Below the pieces are notes generated by a model, which was given only the letters and a program-made list of their open reading frames with translations, was not told the DNA's origin and ran no database searches. From Haemonchus contortus (taxonomy: Eukaryota > Nematoda > Chromadorea > Rhabditida > Trichostrongylidae): 64,000 bases of DNA. A program made the translations under genes and the position numbers. The stretch covers positions 43,331,151-43,395,150 of the forward strand of contig LS997563.1 in assembly GCA_000469685.2 (NCBI GenBank), in the 5' to 3' direction. Shown here one piece after another: positions 12,301 through 27,300 of this stretch; position 1 is the stretch's first letter, and every line of letters starts with the position of its first letter.

Positions 12301-15300
12301 TGCTAGGATGTCGATCTTTGTTCAGCAGTCCGAATTATGGGTCTTCGAGGACGTATGCTAATTTGAATCGACGATTCATGTGTAATTGGATTACTCTTCT
12401 GATTGTTCGTTCGTTCTTAGACTTATGTAAGATCTTGACGTCAATCTCTTCATCTTCACAGTTTCAAAGTGTCTATCCATTCGAACATTCCAGCCAAGAT
12501 AGCGCTTCTCACCTTTTATCGCTTTTAAATACCTCAAGACAATTTTTGTGTGCAGCAGTAATATCACGTAGTTGCTGGGCTTGTTGTTATAGGTTGTTGT
12601 TGTCGTCAGAAATTATCGGATATTCCTATTCAGGCCTTTTTCAATTTCTAAACGGGCTCAGATTCTCCCATATCTCGACTTCGTCTTGGGGACCATCTAT
12701 CAATGTGTTTTGTGGTCCTTCTGTTCTATCTAGGGCTGAGGAAGCGATATTGTATCATTGAAACGATCGGTCGCCTCCGGTGAAAGTTCCCATTGGGTCC
12801 TGTCTAGGTGAATCGCCCCACGTCACCTTCGATTTCAGATGCCTAATCTGAACGTCTTCTCTTGCGAAAATTCCATCTAACTCTTTTTGTTCCCTAGGAG
12901 TTCCATACCCAGTTCGCGAGCCCCGGGCACATGGCATGCCCATAACGTCTATGCTGTTTCAGATGGGATATCGCTAAATTCTCATTGAACAAGAGAGTCG
13001 TGAAGGCACTAATGCATTGGTTTTACAATGGCTTGCCAAGCGTTTCTACCTTTACTGTATTTTATACAGTACCTGTAATTATAGTATCTTTTCCCAGTCA
13101 CCAATCCGCTCAACTTTCCACAGTATTTTCCTTCGCAATCCACGATAGCATCAAAGCTATAATGCAGACCAGATACTCGTTCAGATGCTTCTACAACTCT
13201 GAGTCAAATACATGGCGTACACTTAATGGAATCATCAACACCACACGACCTCTTCATCATATCTCAGCGTTTCTTCCTATAGAGACATGCCTACATGCCA
13301 TAATTCTGCACTGCGGTTGTCAAGTCATATGAGATAAATCGTTGGTTCTGCAATTTCAGACGATGTTAATGACATGGGATTCTGCGAAAACCGACATAAT
13401 ATGATTCCTTAAGGGCATTCGGATTAGCACGGTTCGCCCTTGCTTTACCCTTTACCGTAAGAGGTGATCAGCCGTGAAAATGTGGTGATGGTGAGGCGGT
13501 AACGGGCCTCGCCACATATATGGTCCGTGGATCTTTCTCGGAAATAGTCCGACCAAAAACTTCGATCGTCCAAGGTCCGACCAGTTGGTACCGTACTTTT
13601 TTGTTACGACTGGTCAATGTCCAAGGTAGATACGCAATCAAATGGTAAATTGGGCAGTATCAAGGAGTCGTAGGCACGGCGCATCCTCAAAAAAGTCAGC
13701 TCAGCTCAAAGATTTTCATTTCTCTTCATTTTCTGAACGATGACATACAAACTCTCATGTAAAGATTTGCCCTAGAATGTTTGACTATAATTAGATTGCG
13801 CCACGTATCGGACTTCCACCGAGGATTATGCGAGCGTTGGAATGAAGTCTGCACCATTTTTACCGGGTGTCCGTCCGATGCTTGCTTTTGAACGATACGT
13901 ATGGTAGCGGCGCCTCTTTGCATTTCCCCATCTCTGACCTAATAACGCAAGAATGGATTCGGAAGGCTTATACTTACCAATTACTTACTATATTTGCGAT
14001 TCTTATCGATCGATACTCATTCCTCTGCCATTTTTCATTCCCATCCAAACTGTTGTCGCTTGGGTGATGGGTATTAGTTGCTAGGAAGCGGCATGCAATT
14101 TGAAACCAAAGGGAATATTTCCATGCAATGCAGGTGTTGACAAAACAATTACGAAGCAGTAATGAACACTTCACACTGGCATTATTGCTCTCACTCTAAG
14201 TTCTTACTTTATTCTTTCAGCAAATGATCGGATCCAACCAAGCCATGGCTTCTACTCGTGTGGAAAGTGCAAAGATCGAGGAGCCTCCACCACCACCAGC
14301 ACCTCCAGCACCTTCAACACCTCCAGCTCCTCCAGTGGAACCTGAGAAGGAGAAGGAATCACCAAAAAAGGAGCCTGAAGTGACGAAGAACATTATTGAG
14401 GAACATGCTGTCGTTGAGCAACCACCGAGTGAATCGCCCATCAGGGAAGAGCCTATGGTGAAAGAGCAAGAAGAACCTGAAGAAGTCACCAGGCAGAAAT
14501 CAATCGAAGCTGAAGAGCAAGAACCAACATCGGAGCCCGTCAGTGAACAGCATCCAAGTCCATCGAAGAGCAAACCGAATGAAGAAGAAAACCGGGAAGA
14601 AGCGAAAGAAGAAGAGCAAGAAAGTCCCAGTAAAGGATCGATAGCAAGTCAAACAAAGCGAGCCAGCATAGAGAAGCCGTTACCGACCAGTCTATCAAAC
14701 AACGACGTAACTTGTAAGAGAGATTCTTTGCGAAGTGAAGAGTGCAGAAAAGAGGTTCGTAACATTTTTATGTTTTTCAAAATCTTTCCTTTCCGGCTGG
14801 GAATTCACTAAGAACATCTTTTGATCCCAGAAAATCGTTATGAAGTAAAACCATTAGGCTGAGTTTTACAAGTTTGGCGATTCATGGACAAAACTTCAGT
14901 CTCGGACGGGACTCGAACCCGTACTTGTTCTTTTGGGAGACAGGTACGGGCTAGAGCCTTAGCCATCACTATTCAGCTTGAAAAATGGTTCATCCAATCG
15001 CGCTGCTACTGCAATTTGCTAAAAATGAGCGGTCCCATGCCCCACATGCACATTTATCAAGCAGAAGGGGCGGAGCAGTCGGAGAACTGTCAAAAAGGGG
15101 CGGGGCAGTCGGAGAGTTGTCAAAAAGGGGCGGGGCATCCGTCTGGATGATTTGCACAAAGATTTGTAGAGATGTTAGATGAATGAAATTTCCAAAGCGG
15201 AAAAAAGGATTAAAACAGGTCGGCAAGAGCGATTACTGAGACTTCGCCGACTTTATTTTTTTAAGGTGGTGATGAAATTTCAAAAAATTCGATAGCCCCA

Positions 15301-18300
15301 GAAACTCTGCCTTGCCTTTCCAGCAAAACACTTTTCAACCCGAAAGTATAAAAAACGACGATTTGGTGAGCTGTAGTGTATCTATAATTTCAGTCGGGTC
15401 CATTGATAGTATCGGACGTATCCAGTTCAGAAGCTTATGAAGACGAACCCAGCACCTCTACGGCTCAGGTCAGGGTCACAGCTAGGTTGTGCGTGTGTGT
15501 GCCTCCCCCGCTAACAAAATCTAATTCTATTTAATTGACTGCTTAGTAATTTTGATCGCTAATCGATATGATTCCTGAGTTGGCATGAGCTTCTTCTGAA
15601 TTTCCTCATCTATTCAGTGCCCTTCTACATCTACTGGACCAGAAATTTCACCACCAACAAGTGCTGCTGAACTTCCAAAAGATTCGGATGATGAGGAGGA
15701 GGAGAGCAGATTCGGCTACACCCAGGGTAAGTAAGCTGAATATGCTTTTCTGGTGTATGTCATCGGCGATGTACTAGGCACTAGTATAACAAATGAAACC
15801 TCTGCTTGAGAAATGGTTTCCTCTGTTCTAATTCAGGCTAATTTTAGGCAAGCTGAAGCGGAAATATGGGCATCTAAACGGTGATGTATCACTGGTATCG
15901 TGTGAACGAGTTCCCGAAGCAGGACTGGGTATATCGTTGGCTGGGAATCGAAATCGTGAAAAGAACAACACATTCGTGCTTTCCGTGAAAGTACAATGTC
16001 CGCTAACTGTACGGGCAGGAGATGAACTGCTGGAGGTCAGCTCACGAATCTTTCTTCTTGAATTTTTCACTGCTATTCAAGAGGGTTCTCAAAGTCATGA
16101 AGTAAATACTCACAATACACTCTTAATAAAAATATTTCACAAAATATATAAAGTAAATTCATAGTACCCTATATTGAGACATTCCGAAGACTCTAGAAGT
16201 TATGGTCTCGGAAATGGAAGAATTTTAAGGGTACCCTACCGCTTGATCTCAAAAAGGTGGTCAGCACAATCGACTATGGCCTACTGTAATTCGAAAGCAG
16301 TACCCTCAGCAGGTGTTTGCGCAACACGCACGCAGTCATGGCGTAATCATCAGCGCATAGCTCCCCCTTTGGCAAATCTGAGCCGCTGGACTTTTCCACC
16401 CTTTTATGGTCAACTAGACATTTTATAATATCCAATTGATGCAAAAATGTTACAAATATCCTAGCCACTCTCGGTATCACCCTTGGGTTGTCTTTGTATG
16501 ATCTCATCCTGGAGAATATTCGGAATGCAAGTCAAATGTATGGCTTAATCCGTGGAATTCAGACTTTGCATGCTCCTCTCTTCGGGGTTGGAATGTTCCC
16601 TATGCGTTCAATCTCGGAGTGGTCAGTTAACTAATAGCAATTTTTTTGTGATCCTGAAAACGGTCGGAGATTGTGTAGTGACAAGTGGCGCACTATATCA
16701 CACGCACGGTCAGAGGTTGGAATCCCAGACCGATGCCCACCTAGGCCAACCAGGCCTTCCATCCCTCCATGGTCGGTGGATTGGTACCAGACACGTCTGG
16801 GAGAACAAAAGCACCGACTTGTACATCGGCTGGCGCCACATACGCACTCATTACTCCACTACGATTCTGGATGGAAGTCGAGTGTGGGGGTGCATCCTTC
16901 AGACGGGATTGATTAACGCCAAAAACTTGATCCTTTTATCCTTTAATCCTGAAAACACTAGCGATAAAATAGTTTATTTTCTGAAAGTTACCGTATAAAG
17001 GAGTACTAATCCTGTATTGCACTGGTCGATAATCACCCAAAAAAAAGGTTCTAAAAACGTGCTAAACTAGCCTTTCATACGAACCGTTTCTACAATTCTT
17101 TCTTGATGCTCACGACTTCTTATTCACTGCATAGGCCACCCAAGAAACCGGTCATGTAAGCGGTCATGTAAGCAGGGGAGCAAGAAAATCAATTTCAGAA
17201 CCGAGGCTGATATTTTACGTTTGAAAGAACTTTTCTCCAAGGAAATCGCCCTCGATTAGTGCAATTGTTTCAGGTGAATGGTCAAGTACTGGTCGGTCTT
17301 CCACATGTGGTCGCATCGACCATGATTCGGCAATGTTGTGACAAAGGCGAAGGCTTAGAGATTGTTATTTGTCGACGAGATGGTTCTGTGGTAAGAACGA
17401 TAATCATTCTCTTACCTAACTCCCATAATTCGACCGTGTATTCTCTTTTTTTTATTATTAAAAACAACCTTATTTCTACTAGAAGCAAGCAAAACATTGA
17501 GGAAAATATTCGATCAAAGTGATAGTTCAAATTAGTGCAAAAAGGCAAAGAAAACGGAAAATCGGCGCACCCATAGAATGTAAGGGATCAAAAACAAAAA
17601 GGCAAAGAAAACGGAAAATCGGCGCATCCATAGAATGTAAGGGATCAAAAAGAAGAAGTAAATTCAGCGACTGGACGAGTGTGGCGACAGCTTCTGCATG
17701 GGAGGGGTATTTGGACGAGTTATTCAAATGCGCGCGTCATTCCATACGGCTGGGTGCGGTAAGCTGCCTTCGTGCAAAATGTGGGCCCCGGTGCGAGTGG
17801 TGCAACCTCTACAGCCTCTGCAGTGCCGTAAGGACTTGTCCGCCTCCGGGAGTGTACGTCACCTAAGTGGGTTTTGGAGCCCTTATCACGCCTCATCTGA
17901 ACCTTGTTCGCCCGGCCCCGGCAGCGTTCATCAGCGTTCATTGGGGTCACAGCTTCATCATCTTAGGTAGGATCTTAGGTAGGAATCTTGGAATCTGTTA
18001 TGGGAGGCGGAGGGGGGGGGGGGAAAGGAGATGTGGGGAAGAGAGATTGCGATTACCATCCGGTGGTTAAGTTAATACAGAACCTTTGAGCTCAAACTTT
18101 AAGTCTAGCCTGGTCTTGTAGAGATAGAGATTCTTGACCAGCTAGTCACAAATCACTCAAGACGCCCTAGACTTTGACGGATCCTGGCATCCTGCCGAAA
18201 TGTCGGCCTAATCTAATTTACGAGCCAACCTCATTAGGAGTTGAAGCGGAGTGCTTCAACACATTTGTTAATGTGTGTTTCTTTGAATTTTCTTATTATT

Positions 18301-21300
18301 TATTTATTTAGTTATCTCGTCACCTTCATACATATCTTCCTTTTCGAGCAAATCGGACCTAATAGCGCAATCAAGGTCAAAAATGCGTGGTAATAGCCTT
18401 TTTGGTATTGGGTATTATCCTCTATCTTGCTTTGACGTGGCTGCTCTTCCTGCTTCCAATAGAATTTCGAATATGTTTCGGCCCCAACGGTCCAAGAATT
18501 CTCGACATCCCTGTGGACTTAAAGGACCACTCGAGATGTCTCTATGAGTGTTATTAATTCACTTCGGCAGGGAGTCATTTTGTCATGTCAGCTGTGCCTT
18601 CCATTCCTCTAGGGCATTCAAAAAGAATAGGATTTATCTGGGAGTATTTGCATATTCACTGGCTATCAGAGGTCGTTGTGGAGGCCAAATACGAGTTTGA
18701 ACGCTTCTATGATTTCGAATGGAATTCGAGTGTGTGGCGCGTTCCTCTCCTCGGAGCTCTGATGATTTTTCAATTAATATAAATGCCAAGAGGTGATGTC
18801 TTTGACAATAATCAATCCCGTCCCGGGATGCACCCCGCATTCGATGTCTGTTTGGAATCGTGGAGGCGTTTTGAATACGTATGTGGCCCATACAATGACA
18901 TGCGGTGGCCAATCGGTGTACAATTTTGCACTTTTTCCTCCCATTTCCTCCTAGACAGGTCTGGTTCCAGTAAAACGATCCCTGGAATGCTTGGCTGGTC
19001 TACAATCAAAAAGCATCTTGAAAAAAAGGGTAGTTACTATCCTTGATAAATGGCTTAGGTACTCAGAAACCTAATGAAACGCAGTACTCGCTACTTCGTC
19101 ATACCAGTATTGTCCTTTTGTAGTTCAACAGCTCTACATTGAGCGTACTCTCTTATAATTTATTTGTTAATCATTCCATAATAAAGCAATTGCACAGCAC
19201 TTTTTCTAATTTCCCTTACTATTAGATTATACTTCAATATTTGTTCCTATTTATTATCACGAAATAATAACTTTTATTGTCACATTTTATTGGATTATGC
19301 CAATTTTATCATGATTTTATTGCAGGATGAAATTGCCGTACGATCTGCTACCGATCCACCACCAAAGGAGGCGGTTGATACAGAAGAAGAGGTTTGTATC
19401 AAGATACTTTAACACATACTTGATATTCACCATACCAAACAATTCGTTCTTCGTTCATAGCCTGAAATCCAGAGGATCCCTGGTTTCCCTAAGAAATGAC
19501 GTGGTTTCCCACTAAGCAAAAAATCCTCCGTTACCTGCTGTGAGAAATAGTGATCAATATATGAATACAACTTTTTTGTCCATTGAACAGAATCTTTTAA
19601 TTCCCTAACAATGCCCGGAGGGGCCATGCATTTGGCTCCTGACTGTTTCCTGAAGCTTCTGCAATGTCGCGTTAGCCTTTGACCTGTGACGTAGTCGACT
19701 GAATTGGCTTCCTAAAGTGGGCTAATCTGAACTGGGCTCGGTTGGGACAGCTAGGCGCTAGAGGCAACTTTATCTCCTGGGATAGAAATTCTCATGAAAT
19801 ACCGGGCTTTCCTATGGGAAAGGGACCTGGTTTTCTGGAACAACTTTAATCCACGAATTCAATCACTTCGATACAACGTCTCGACCTGGTGCGTTTGCTC
19901 TGTGGTCGAATAAAAACCATCAAAAAAGTTATACGTTCGTGCCAAGAGCTAATCGTGATGAATCTTTGAAGTAGTTAAATGATGAATGAGGCCTGGAAAG
20001 CTTCTAGGAACTTGTCAACTACTCCGTTTAGAAAATGACTTATTTCTTGGAACGTAATCAAGCTTAGTCCGAATTTACCAAAAGTGGAATGAAGCAACTT
20101 TCCGTAGAGGCGATTTTGTCAGTGAACTGTTTCTGTCCCCGATTGGGTAATGAAGACAGAAGCGAGGTCATAGGTTAAGAAATTGTTTGGCAGTGACAAG
20201 ATCAATTAGCAATACTTGTAATTCCCTACTCTTTGCATTCACTATCATTTGGTGGGCGGAGGTGGTGTAGTGGCAAGTGGCGCACTATCTCACACGGTCA
20301 GGGGTTCGAATCTCCAATCGATGCCCGTCTAGGCCAACCAAGCCTTCCATCCCACCGGGGTCGGCTATTTGGTACCAGACTCGTCTGGGAGGATAAAAGC
20401 ACTGACTTGTACATCGGCTGGCCACCGCATGTCATTGTATAGGCCACATACGCACTCATTTCGCCACTACGGTTCTGAATGGAAGTCGAGTGCGGGGGCG
20501 CATCCCTCGGACGGGCTTGATTAATGCCAGAAACTTCATCCTTTATCCTTATCATTTGGTACAATTTTCTCTACCTAAATGAACCTTTTTTTGCCGTTAC
20601 TGTGCGAAAATCCGGATTTCTCACAGTGCTGAAGCCTCAATTATCAGAAACTTCATCCGAAAAACGAATTCAAGACTAGAAGAGTGGAGAAGGAATAACC
20701 TCTAACGTAGGAGAAGTGGAATATCGATTCCTTCATGGAAGGTGAAATTCTGGATTGTACACAGGCAGGAGGTGGTGTCGTGTTTTGCGCTATGCGACGA
20801 TCGAACTCCATTTGAAATCACTTGTTCCGTGATGGTTAGATGGACAGAACTGTTTTGGATAGGCGGAACCAAAGACCTACCTCATGTGGATCCTCTTCGA
20901 AACCTCTGCGAATAGGGTCGGATAGACAATTTTGTTTATCAAAGAAAATGAATTCGAAACGACCAGAGTGTTCAATGTAGCTTATAGTGTTTCAGCATGT
21001 GAATTGGGATTTAATCCGCCATTTAGAACAAAGCGAGAATACATGGCGTAAACTGAACGAACTAGCCCTAACGTTGCGTTCTTCATGGCAAAACCTTCCC
21101 TTGGCAAAATACCCTTACGGTATCCATGGTATTTAGCAAAGAGTCGTCAGAAACCTCTCGGATCCAAAGTGCTGTGGGGTATCGGCTCATGTCCGTTAGT
21201 TTGACGATCACGTTTAATCGCTGCCTTCCTGTCTTGAGTTCTTGAGTTATGGTCTTTTTCTCTAATGGTCGCATTGGGATTGTTGAGAGTTCGTCTAAGA

Positions 21301-24300
21301 TGGACCCTATCAAAGGCATGTCGCAATAAAAATGGTCTCGGGGATACTTTATGGGTAGGAATGTATGACATCCGAGAAGACCCCATGAGGCATTGTAAAA
21401 AAGATATTTGGTCCAAAAAGCGACCTCGATAGGGTGCACTTAGGAGGGTCGATGCTTTGCAGCCACCAAAATCTCGCCCAAACGCCCCCTTCATCGTCAT
21501 GACTTTGTCCAACTTCAGAAATAATTAGTTCAAGAAGGCCTTAGAATTCTCGAACTCTGGTAATTCTCTCGCTGTCTTGGTCCCCCATGATCTACTTCGA
21601 GCTAAATCTCTCACTCTCATCTCATGCCGGTCACATACATATACTTTCCCGAAAAGGGTAGTGTCAGCATCACGAAATCTACCTTGAAAAGATATGGGAA
21701 CGTTCACCCAAGTGTCCAAGTGTCGTTGACAATGACGAAAGCTGTTCACAGATCGATAGCTATGTTTTGCATTTGCTCACTGTGAATGTGATGAGGGAGC
21801 TCTGAGAGTGTATGTGTGTGTGTTTTTATCGCCCGAGGGCGGTCTTTCTGCCTACATCTACCGCCTCTTATCCCTCCGTGCTCAACCCATACTCGGTCAT
21901 AATCGCCCCACCCATGCAATTGCTATACTCAACATCGTTTGTCTCAACATTTCAATAGCATCGCAGTTCTATATCCGGCTGCCAGCCATATGGGGGAATG
22001 TCCATTCACTTCCCGAACACCGTATACCTCCGTTCGGGAACTCCTCGTTATCCAAGGGTGTTTGTGAGGCTCGGACTCATCCTATTCGTTCCAATTATCG
22101 CTCATTGTAATCGCTACCTTTAGCCGTACCCGAACGTCGGCAAAATTCCACGCTCCATTAGATCCAGACACTTTTCCGTACCCAGAAATTTCTGTCTGAC
22201 ATCATGGGAAAGGTGGTTCCAAGTGGCCTCAGGGGAAAAAGAAAACGATGTGTCCGATGATTAAAGCAATTTTCGAGATCTCCTTGCCTCCATGCTCGTT
22301 ATTCATTAACGCGTCGGTGACGAGGGGGGTAAAAGCTCGACGGCACAACGACGACGACGACGACGGCGATGCTGCCGCCATTGCCAATGCCTCAGACCTT
22401 TTCGCTTGTCATCTGCCTAATCAGCTGCAAAACATCCTAAGAAATCCCCCTGGATTTTCACATGACATGTATTTGCTCATTCGTTCCGACACCTCATGTC
22501 AATTTCAATTTCAGACTGAACCAATGCCTCCGACGGTGGACGTCTCCACGGATCCATCACTACATAGCGTTGAAAGTGAGTTTTTTACTGGGAATTTTCC
22601 AATTTTCCGTCGTTTTCCTGCATTTTCACGCCCTTTCTCTTACATACTTCACTTAGTGTTCAGTTTAGTTCCAGGCTAGAGCCAGGCGGTCTAGCGCGAG
22701 CCTTCTCGCTGTCACATTTCTCAGTAGTCCACACTTCATATAATCAATGGTGACTAGCTGAGAGTGCTCTCGTTTTCAGCACGTCATCGGCAAAGTTTCC
22801 GTCCGCATAGTCGTCTATACTCTTCTAGGCAATTGTTCTGTTGTTTTGCTGCCGCATAAGTAATGTTCTGCATGACTTATTCGGCAAACTCGGCCAGCCA
22901 AAATACGACGGATGTCGCCGAGCTATGGTGGAGCTGCAAAACCGTTGCCGTGGTGGTTGGTTGCTGGGATGTTGCACTAAGTAAAGGGTTAGCGACAATG
23001 ACGTCTGCAGCTGGTATCATTACTAGTAATGAAGAGTGCAGATGCCGTAAAACGTCGACAATAAGATTTTCGGCTCTCGAGTGATTTCATTTGACCAGCT
23101 GCTTGACGAATATCGGGTTGCCCCCACAAACCATCCAGCCAGGAATAAGGGTGAAGGGTTCATACTGCCGAAGTAGAAGGGCTTAATGGCCTGCCCTGGG
23201 TCTGGGAAGTTCTTCCATGGAGCCCATTTCTCAGGAGTTCGAACGGAAAAAGGATAAAAAAGGAGAGCTGCAGGGGCAGCTCACTGAATAGATTCTTATT
23301 CTCACCAAGTTAGTCTCCATCCTATCTGGGCCTGGGAACAAGCCCCTCTAGGGTTGGAGTTGAAGGGCTAAATGGCTCGGATGCACTGTTCTACTGGGCT
23401 CATTGTTCGGAAATCTAGGGGGAAGAGGGTTAGAAAAGAAGAGCTCTCAGATTGACATTCTAAAGGGAGATCCCCCTAGATCTTCCAGGCACGACCAACT
23501 CCTTCCCTACTTATCAGTTCCAATAGGCAAAAGGATTCGAGAAGGAGCGGGATCTGGTAGACATGTGGGCTTTAGGGTCGCTACTGCCCGATGTGACAGG
23601 CTTTGTGACTCGCAGAAGTACTTCCCGTTGAATTCGTCCTCCCCTGGTAGTTCGAGGGGGAGAGGACTTAAGCAAAGAGAGTGGTCTGCAGCTAGAATGA
23701 CATCCCCGAAGAGGTGTCACCAAAGAAATCACCTTTGCCAACCCTACTCAAGGAATAAGCTGACATTATATCATATTCTGCCTACTGCTTTCCTACTTAC
23801 CAGCTCCAGTAGGTAATGGTCCATTCAGACTTCCTTCTCATTCATGATCGTTTTTGTTTCTGTGCATTCAGCAGGTCTCAGTAAAAACATTCAATGTCTT
23901 CATAGAACGAGCCCACCCATTAGTCGTAGACAACTCTTTCCAAGATTGCCAGCTCTACTGCCAATCCACTATTCACCAGTATATCGCAGACGACGTCATT
24001 ATTGTTTTGGAAGGCTCAGACGGGCGAATAGCGTTGAATGGGAACGTTCCCACTCGAACCTCTTTGTCGTTTTTGACAATATCACTAGGCTAGGGGCCAG
24101 TTCCATCATCGCCATTAGGCAGGTACTCACCTGAGGTCGATACTGGTGCTTTGAGAAGACTGAGAACTCCGGCGCTACTGATCCCTCGCCTTTCCACTAA
24201 CCATATCCGCTTTGTTCATGGAATTTCAATTAGATCTGATGATTATATACGTGTTTTCTTTGCTTCACCCCCACTACTCAATTTGAAGCCGCTGTCTTTC

Positions 24301-27300
24301 GTTCCGGCGCTTTATTCATCAAATGATGTCAGACTTGCCTGACTTCTCTACCATTGGTAACCCATAATCGTATCCTTCTAGCCCATTGGCCTCGGAATTG
24401 AAAAATCGTAGGTTGCCTGGACACCGGCTACCCTATTCTCGTTCGAAGGGATTCGAAAATCATGTCTTTCACTTGATAGCTTGGAGTTTTCCTGCCGAAC
24501 TCTGTGATGGACAAAATCTTTGCTGGACGAGTTACTTGGCTTGCCTTTGGATTGACGGCTTGGTAGGGTACCTGCCCGGAATAGCAAAGGAAAGGTCTGG
24601 ATGAGTTATGGCGTAGAGGGAATCCGCGCAACCGCTGCAACTCACTCCCGGTGCAAAACCATTGTCCTTCCCACTTGCCCTTTCTGCCAATATCTGTGTT
24701 ATTAAAAATATTTTGAATTTCTCGTTAAGTTGTTTCGGGCGGGGCTCGAACCCGTCCTTGTGCTATCCGGGCACCGTGATGATCGAATTGAATCATTCCC
24801 ATGGACTCCGAGTGATTTGAGAGAGTTTGCAATTTCGCGAATTGAAGGTTGTCCCTGATTACCTGGTCGGCTCTTCACCGCTACCACCCATGACTGCATA
24901 CAGATACCACTTAATTCCATCGGAATGGGTAACTTCGAGGTGCTTCATTACAACCTCAGCCGAAGAGTCCGTTCTGCTGATTCCCATGAAGATTACCCCA
25001 GTCTCATGAGTTTGGCCACCGATTGGGAGCGCACGAGTGTCAAAGTGAGAGCGAAGCAAAGTGTCAATTCTCTTCACTCGCCCGAATAGATCGAATTACG
25101 GATTTTTGCTCTGAGCACCTCCTTCGGGAAATCAATACGTATCCATATCGTTGCCTAATTTCTAAACTTTCATACATAGATGGCTAGTTTGGAAATGTGT
25201 TCTCCACCACCCAATTAAAAATAAGTATTGTATACCTGTTGCCCTGGTATTTTGCTAGATGTTTTCGACCATGACCACTATTTTTAGCTCATATCTCCCT
25301 TTTATCCCTACGTATCCACCACCACAATTAGCTATTCGAACTGAGCAAACAAAGCTTACCACATTCATTTGAGTTGCAATACGAATAGCATACCAGTAAT
25401 CGGCTTGACGTTTCTTAAGTTTAGGACTATGGGGGGGGGGGCTACGAGTGATTATTAGCGAAGTTGTGGAGAAAACTAAGTGGCGTAAGGGTCATTAGGT
25501 TCGTTTCTGGTCCCAGTTACAGCAACTTTTCCTCTTAAAGCCTCTTAACTTGTAGCTTACATTCATTTTCTGGTGCCAGATTCATATATTTCTCTATTTG
25601 GAAGTGATTATCTTGAAAATCCTACATTTTTGCAGGTTCTCGTAAGAAAAGCTTTGAAACAAAAGCAGTTGAAAGGACGGCGGCGATTGAAACTGGTCGG
25701 GAAACTCTCATAGAGATCGACAAGGTGATTTAGAACTATGTTTGTTCAGATAGTTTATTTATCTTTTGAGGGAGTTCATTTGTTTTTCGAGATTTTGAAG
25801 AAAATATCTGCAAAAAGAAGATCCGAAAATCCGCAGGATGATTTCAAATAACAAATGGTTAGGCCTACAACCTAAAACTCAGGCTCAATCAGACTGAAAA
25901 AGGCTAAAGATAGTAGTTAGAATAATTGGAAATAGTATATGATAATTAGTAATAAGTTGAATAATGGTAGTATAGTACAGTAATCAAAATTGGATCTTCT
26001 CGACTATGATTTAATGGTGCACGTGAAGAAAAGAATGTTTTGAAAAGAGAAGTCTAAAATTTGAGCCTTCATTGCAGTGGTCGGTCATTTGTAATCCGCC
26101 ATGCTTTCATTTTTTCTCAAAAATGTGGACTTGATTGTTTTGGCTTACTGTTCTTGGGATAGTGTGATATTTGATATGTATTCGAATCTGGGAATGATTT
26201 CGCCTATCGTTGGGATATCTGGCATTTTGGAGGCCTACTGGGGTGATGCCATAGCCATGGAATGTCTACTTTCCACTCAGTAGAACCATGCAGTCCCTCA
26301 AGAGTCGGTCAGTATGATTTGTGCAAGTCCAGCAAGCCTTTTCCGGATCAACTGATCTCTTGCCTTGATCTGAAAAATCCTGTCTAGCAATCATGCCGTT
26401 ACCATGAGCTGCTCTGGAAAGTCCTAAAGATCCTACCGTTCCCTGAAACCGTCATGATTATTTGTTACATGCTCTTTCTCCTTTTCTTTTTTGCTGCGTT
26501 AATATTAAGGATTTCTTAATCTATGCGATTTAATGGTAACATTCAATAAGTGAGCTCTCGTGTTCATCAATAAGAGTAGCAGCGAAAGGGATTAGATAAG
26601 AAAAACACACATCATATATTACTCACTTGTACATCATAATACTATAAGCTTAATCTCCATATTATAATCTGTAATCTTCTTGATCCCTCATTTTTGGAGA
26701 GCCAATAGCTTAGCTAATCGATTTCAGCCCTCGGACAGGATGGGTGGGACATATCCATGGGTAATCTGAATTGATACAATCATCTGGATACTTCAATCTT
26801 GACATGATAAATTAGCCATGGGAGATATGCTTAGGCCAGCTCCCCATCGCCGTGTTCACGACGGAGGGTAGGGTCATAGAGTCGAGGATTCGGACCCTTT
26901 TCCGTAGTTCGGCTCAGGAACCGTAAGAAGGGAAGAAGTATATGACCACACGGGAGGCGGGGAGGGGGTCCTATTACGGTGAGGAAGAAAAAGGACCGTG
27001 CAGGATAACTAATTAGCGGATTTTTTAAGGAATTCCGTGTTTGAACTGCTTTATATGCCTCTATCCCCAGCACCCGACGCTTTTTTTCGACACTGGAAAG
27101 TATGACAGGGATCAGGCAGGGGAAAAGGGGAGGACTAATCTCGTACTAAGGCTCCAAACCTCAACCGAATCACCTCAGGACTCCCCCCGAATTCTGGGCG
27201 AAAGTGTTTGATATTCAGTTACTTTCCGAGGGCTCAGGTTCAGAGAACAGATCCAAATTCCAAAATATCAAAGGTTAGACAGTCCTTGGGACATTCAAAG

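Noticed and set aside
12318..12761. 147-codon + strand frame in an mpz-1 intron
   Set aside because: Ser/Leu-rich, with no domain and no exon-like boundaries in the needed phase; consistent with chance.
14217..14573. Open frame of 118 codons on the - strand rich in Gly/Ser
   Set aside because: It is the antisense shadow of the Pro/Glu-rich mpz-1 exon; its composition follows from the opposite strand.
21083..21749. Cluster of three overlapping - strand frames of 74-121 codons
   Set aside because: Frames overlap in different phases without shared motifs. A decayed mobile element is possible but no signature of one was found.
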